From Sporomusaceae bacterium (lineage in GTDB: Bacteria > Bacillota_C > Negativicutes > Sporomusales_B > UBA7701), in contig JALHDI010000019.1 in the NCBI GenBank assembly GCA_022839045.1, positions 1 to 32,032 on the forward strand: a stretch of 32,032 nucleotides of DNA, in the 5' to 3' direction. Every line of letters starts with the position of its first letter. Positions within the stretch are counted from its first letter, which is position 1. Below are positions 29,098-32,032 of this stretch, in pieces. Below the pieces are notes generated by a model. The model searched no databases, was not told the DNA's origin, and saw nothing but the letters and a program-made list of their open reading frames with translations. A program made the position numbers and the translations under genes.

Positions 29098-30432
29098 TTA
29101 TGCCAGGACGATTGCCTTGCCGACAACGTCCATGACGCCGCCCATTTTGAGGTCTTCCATGCCGTAGTGCTTCATCACGTAAGGCATCTGGGCCTTGCAG
29201 ATGGAGCACGGGGTGGCGAGGAAATCGAGGGGCAGGAGCTCCTTGACCTGCTCGGCCTTTTTCTTGCCGAGTTGCATGCGGATGTCCATCATCTCGTCCA
29301 TGAGGATGCCGGAGCCGCCGCCGCAACAGAAGTTGCGCTCGCGGTTGGGGGTCATTTCGACGAATTCTTCTACGCAGGCCTTGAGTATCTCCCGCGGCTG
29401 CTCGATGATGTCGCCGGCCCGGGCATAGTTGCAGGGGTCGTGGAGGGAAACGCGCCATGGCAGTTTGTTGAATTTGAGCTTGGCGAGGTTCTGGTAGGTG
29501 TAGTCGAGGATGTGGACGAGGCCGAAGGGCGCGGGACCGTTGGAACCTTCGGTGTACATCTTGGCTGCCCGCCAGCCGTGGCCGCACTCGCCCTGGACGA
29601 CGAGCTTGGCGCCGACCATCTTGGCCGCGTCGCGCATCCGCTGGTTCTGTTCCTTCATGGCGTCCATGTTGAAGAGGAGGCCGAAGTTGGCCGCTTCAAG
29701 GACGGTGGAAGGGATGGTCCAGTTGGCGCCGATGGCGTGGAAAAACTTGGCCGCGCCGATCATGGTGTCGACGTTGCTGAAGAAGTCGGCCGATGAGGGG
29801 ATGTAGAGGATGTCGGAATCGGGCTTGTCGACGGGTATCTTGATGTCGAGGCCCGTCTCTTCCCTCATCTCGTCTTCCATGAACTCGCAGCAATCGATGG
29901 TGGCCGGCTTGGGGATACCCATGTTGTTGCCGGTCTTGATCATGTTGACGGCGATACCGGTCATGAAGCGGGGCACGACGCCGAGCGCGGTCATGATGCT
30001 GCGGGCGGCGATGGTGACCTCGGCGGTGTCGATGCCGAAGGGGCAGTAGACGGCGCAGCGCCGGCATTCGTTACATTGGTAGAAGTAGGTGACCCATTTG
30101 GCGAGCGTTTCGGCGTCGTAGTCTTCGGCGCCGATATAGCGGCCGATGGTTTTGCCCGTCCAGGTGAAATAGCGTTTGTAGATTTTGCGGAAGAGGTCGG
30201 CCCGGGCGGCGGGGATGTTGTTGAAGTCGCCGGTGCCGAGATAGCTGTGGCAAGCGTTGGCGCAGGCGCCGCACTTGGTGCAGGTTTCGAGCATGACCAT
30301 AATGGACCTGGCCCATTTACGGTACTCATCAATCCCTTTGACCAGTGCTTGCTGTTTTTGGTCCTCCGGCACCGGGGTAAAACCGGCCGCCAGAACTTCT
30401 TTTTCCTTGGCTAGATGAAGCGGTACCTTCAT
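29098..30432 (-). CDS. dsrK: DsrK, iron-sulfur catalytic subunit of the DsrMK complex
   Basis: The 444-residue protein has two [4Fe-4S] ferredoxin clusters (Cys51, 54, 57, 61 and Cys120, 123, 126, 130) and the C-terminal CCG-type domain of heterodisulfide reductase HdrD. That domain holds Cys283 in GECGHG, Cys334 in HDPCNYARAG, Cys369-370 in FCCGGGSG, and Cys409 and Cys412. These last cysteines should hold the special [4Fe-4S] site that reduces the DsrC trisulfide. It lies on the inner side of the membrane with DsrM. Its ATG overlaps the dsrM stop by 4 bases, so the two are made in equal amounts. Confidence 0.95.
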   Translation of the reverse strand: MKVPLHLAKEKEVLAAGFTPVPEDQKQQALVKGIDEYRKWARSIMVMLETCTKCGACANACHSYLGTGDFNNIPAARADLFRKIYKRYFTWTGKTIGRYIGAEDYDAETLAKWVTYFYQCNECRRCAVYCPFGIDTAEVTIAARSIMTALGVVPRFMTGIAVNMIKTGNNMGIPKPATIDCCEFMEDEMREETGLDIKIPVDKPDSDILYIPSSADFFSNVDTMIGAAKFFHAIGANWTIPSTVLEAANFGLLFNMDAMKEQNQRMRDAAKMVGAKLVVQGECGHGWRAAKMYTEGSNGPAPFGLVHILDYTYQNLAKLKFNKLPWRVSLHDPCNYARAGDIIEQPREILKACVEEFVEMTPNRERNFCCGGGSGILMDEMMDIRMQLGKKKAEQVKELLPLDFLATPCSICKAQMPYVMKHYGMEDLKMGGVMDVVGKAIVLA

Positions 30433-31235
30433 GCCTGCACCCCCTTGGCTGAGCCGGATTCGGCAGCTGGGGCCTTAGCGCCCGCGAAAGGAGAGCGGAG
30501 CGGCGTGCCGGCCGGAGTGGGATACACCGGCGCAGCTTCGACGAGCATGGCCCGGTTGACAAGGAAGCCGGCGAAGTGGAGCATCTTGGAGAAGGGGAAG
30601 TAAATCATAAAGAGCATCACGGTCGTGAAGTGAGCGATAAAGATGGGGTCGTCGGGGATGGGCGTGGGGCTGAAGGTCAGCAGGTTGCCCATGAAGGCCT
30701 TGACGGCCGGCAGGTCGACGTGGACGCCCGGCAGACGCATGTGGTTGCCGGTGAGGGCGATGACGAGTACGAACAAGAGGTCGATATAGTCGGCCGGGTC
30801 GGAAAGCTTCTTGACCTCAGGGTCGGCGAGACGGCGATAAAAGAGAACGATGAGGGCCACCAGAAGGGTTATCCCTGATACAGTGCCGAGGAAGGCCGAC
30901 ATGGCCTGACTGGCTGAGGACGAGAGACCGACGAGGGTGAACTGATTCATGAGGAAGTAGATGCCGACGATATGACCGCCAATGACCATGGCCAGCGATA
31001 CGTGGAGGAGCCAGGCCCACAGCCAAAGGTTTTTGTCGTTTTTGTAGAGACTCTTGAAGAGGAGCAGCTCCGTGCCCACAGACGCCGCACGGCCAGCGCA
31101 GCCAGAGGGCGCCGGGAAGAGGGTGAGTTGGAAGGGAACCGGCACTCTTAGCCAGCCCGCCACCCGGTAGGTTACGCCGATCAGGAAGATAGCGCCCGCG
31201 ATGTAGGGGAGCACCTGTCCGACGAAGTACAGCAT
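30429..31235 (-). CDS. dsrM: DsrM, membrane cytochrome b-type subunit of DsrMK
   Basis: The 268-residue protein has about five membrane helices of the nitrate-reductase gamma (NarI) type. Histidines that could bind two b-type hemes are His78 and His88 in LLHVSLAMVIGGHIVG and His202 and His220 in the last helices. DsrM takes electrons from menaquinol and passes them to DsrK. The Ala/Pro-rich C-terminal tail (after residue 238) is longer than needed and may be flexible. dsrM follows dsrB with a 60-base gap that holds no gene; dsrD, often found there, is missing. ATG 31235 is preceded by GGAGG. Confidence 0.93.
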   Translation of the reverse strand: MLYFVGQVLPYIAGAIFLIGVTYRVAGWLRVPVPFQLTLFPAPSGCAGRAASVGTELLLFKSLYKNDKNLWLWAWLLHVSLAMVIGGHIVGIYFLMNQFTLVGLSSSASQAMSAFLGTVSGITLLVALIVLFYRRLADPEVKKLSDPADYIDLLFVLVIALTGNHMRLPGVHVDLPAVKAFMGNLLTFSPTPIPDDPIFIAHFTTVMLFMIYFPFSKMLHFAGFLVNRAMLVEAAPVYPTPAGTPLRSPFAGAKAPAAESGSAKGVQA

Positions 31236-31295
31236 ACTTTAACCTCCAGCGGGGCTTGGCCGGGAGGGAATCTCCCTCCCGGCCGCCGCGCGATT

Positions 31296-32032
31296 TTAGA
31301 GTCGGAACTGACTGGTGGAACGGAAGGTGGTCGGAGAGAAAGTAAAGTCGTCGATGTGCTTTTCGGTGAAGGGGATGCCGGTGAGCTTGAAGAAGCGCTC
31401 CCAGCCGATACGGTCGATCCACTCGCCCATCCGTGCGCCGGCGCGGGCATTCTGGGCGTAGACTTCCACCAGATGCTTGACGGCGTCGGTGACTTCCGGC
31501 CAGCGGGGCGGGTTGTTGGGCAGGAAGGGAATAGCGAGGCGGGAGAATTTGGGGGCGGTGCGGGCGTTGGAAACCTTGCCGCCGACCCAGATGGAGACGC
31601 CGTCATTGACAGGGTCGGCGATTTCCATCGACGGGCACATGGTGTAGCAGTTGCCGCAGAACATGCATTTTTCCTTGATGACTTCAACGCTCTTGAGTTT
31701 GGGGTTGGGACGGATGGCGCCGGTGGGGCAGGCGGCGATGACCGAGGGGATCTCGCAGGCCTTGGCGACGCCTTCGTGGTTGATGCGGGGAACGGTGCGG
31801 TGGATGCCGACGATGGCGATGTCGGAGCAGTGGCAGGCGCCGCACATGTTGACGCAGCAAGCTACGGCCAGGCGCACCCGGGCGGGGAGCTTCATGGTGG
31901 TGAAGTAGCCGTGGAGTTCGTCCATCATCGATTTTACCAGGCCGGAAGCGTCGGTGGCCGGGGTGTGGCAGTGGATCCAGCCCTGGGTGTGAACGATGTT
32001 GGAGATGGCGTTGCCGGTGCCGCCCACGAGGT
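31296..32032 (-). CDS. dsrB: Dissimilatory sulfite reductase beta subunit, 5' end cut by window edge
   Basis: The last 245 residues of DsrB are present; the frame continues past the right edge. Seen are [20 protein letters not shown], then [18 protein letters not shown], which holds the cysteines that bind the siroheme-coupled [4Fe-4S] cluster, and an inserted ferredoxin cluster [12 protein letters not shown]. The C-terminus [20 protein letters not shown]...FTEKHIDDF also follows DsrB. The enzyme reduces sulfite with DsrC as co-substrate in the cytoplasm. dsrA should lie just beyond the edge. The sequence is of the reductive bacterial type as far as can be judged by eye. Confidence 0.95.
   Translation of the reverse strand, partial: LVGGTGNAISNIVHTQGWIHCHTPATDASGLVKSMMDELHGYFTTMKLPARVRLAVACCVNMCGACHCSDIAIVGIHRTVPRINHEGVAKACEIPSVIAACPTGAIRPNPKLKSVEVIKEKCMFCGNCYTMCPSMEIADPVNDGVSIWVGGKVSNARTAPKFSRLAIPFLPNNPPRWPEVTDAVKHLVEVYAQNARAGARMGEWIDRIGWERFFKLTGIPFTEKHIDDFTFSPTTFRSTSQFRL

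Noticed and set aside
31236..31295. dsrD between dsrB and dsrM
   Set aside because: The gap is only 60 bases and holds the dsrM ribosome site; no dsrD-sized gene fits.

Overview
The window looks like a chromosomal segment of an anaerobic, GC-rich bacterium of the Bacillota. Four things point this way. The dissimilatory sulfite reductase (Dsr) locus has the short Gram-positive layout dsrB-dsrM-dsrK-dsrC, with no dsrJOP among these genes. There is a 2-oxoacid:ferredoxin oxidoreductase. There are strong GGAGG ribosome sites with frequent GTG/TTG starts. Two ArnT-like lipid-linked glycosyltransferases sit beside an envelope module, which would suit an outer-membrane Firmicute (Negativicutes/Sporomusaceae-like). 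That last placement is inference; no rRNA or other marker is present. Almost every gene is on the minus strand. Both edges cut genes: korA at the left and dsrB at the right.

Layout by coordinate. 1-1147: korD-korA. 1148-1654: a non-coding stretch with a duplicated TGTATACA-type site and two hairpins sharing one stem. 1655-5201: a TAXI-type TRAP transporter (binding protein, DUF1850 protein, fused permease) with an internal terminator. 5446-6095: two small orphan genes. 6165-12211: an envelope glycolipid module (ChbG/HpnK-like deacetylase, flippase-like protein, NDP-sugar epimerase, two GT39 enzymes). 12376-15870: a small repeat protein, a PLP aminotransferase and an orphan adenine methyltransferase. 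16076-17562: queC-folE2 (7-deazaguanine pathway). 17704-24259: two HD-GYP proteins flanking larE-larB-larC-rnhA and one unknown gene. 24260-24725: an AT-richer non-coding stretch with a candidate structured RNA. 24726-25010: a CC-motif protein. 25088-32032: dsrB-M-K-C, a YeiH-family transporter, an unknown 115-residue gene and dsrN.

The Dsr region describes respiration of sulfite: DsrAB reduces sulfite, DsrC carries the sulfur as a trisulfide, DsrMK passes quinol electrons to DsrC, and DsrN amidates siroheme. The YeiH-family protein is a plausible sulfite or sulfate carrier. The lar genes build the nickel-pincer cofactor for a racemase that is not in the window.

The most unusual structure is a family of four intergenic imperfect palindromes (10255-10377, 15950-16070, 25033-25096, 26520-26694). 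Their arms vary in compensating pairs. Each sits directly at the 3' end of a minus-strand gene, and two of them supply the stop codon. A second candidate novelty is an attenuator-like hairpin squeezed between the larE promoter and its ribosome site.
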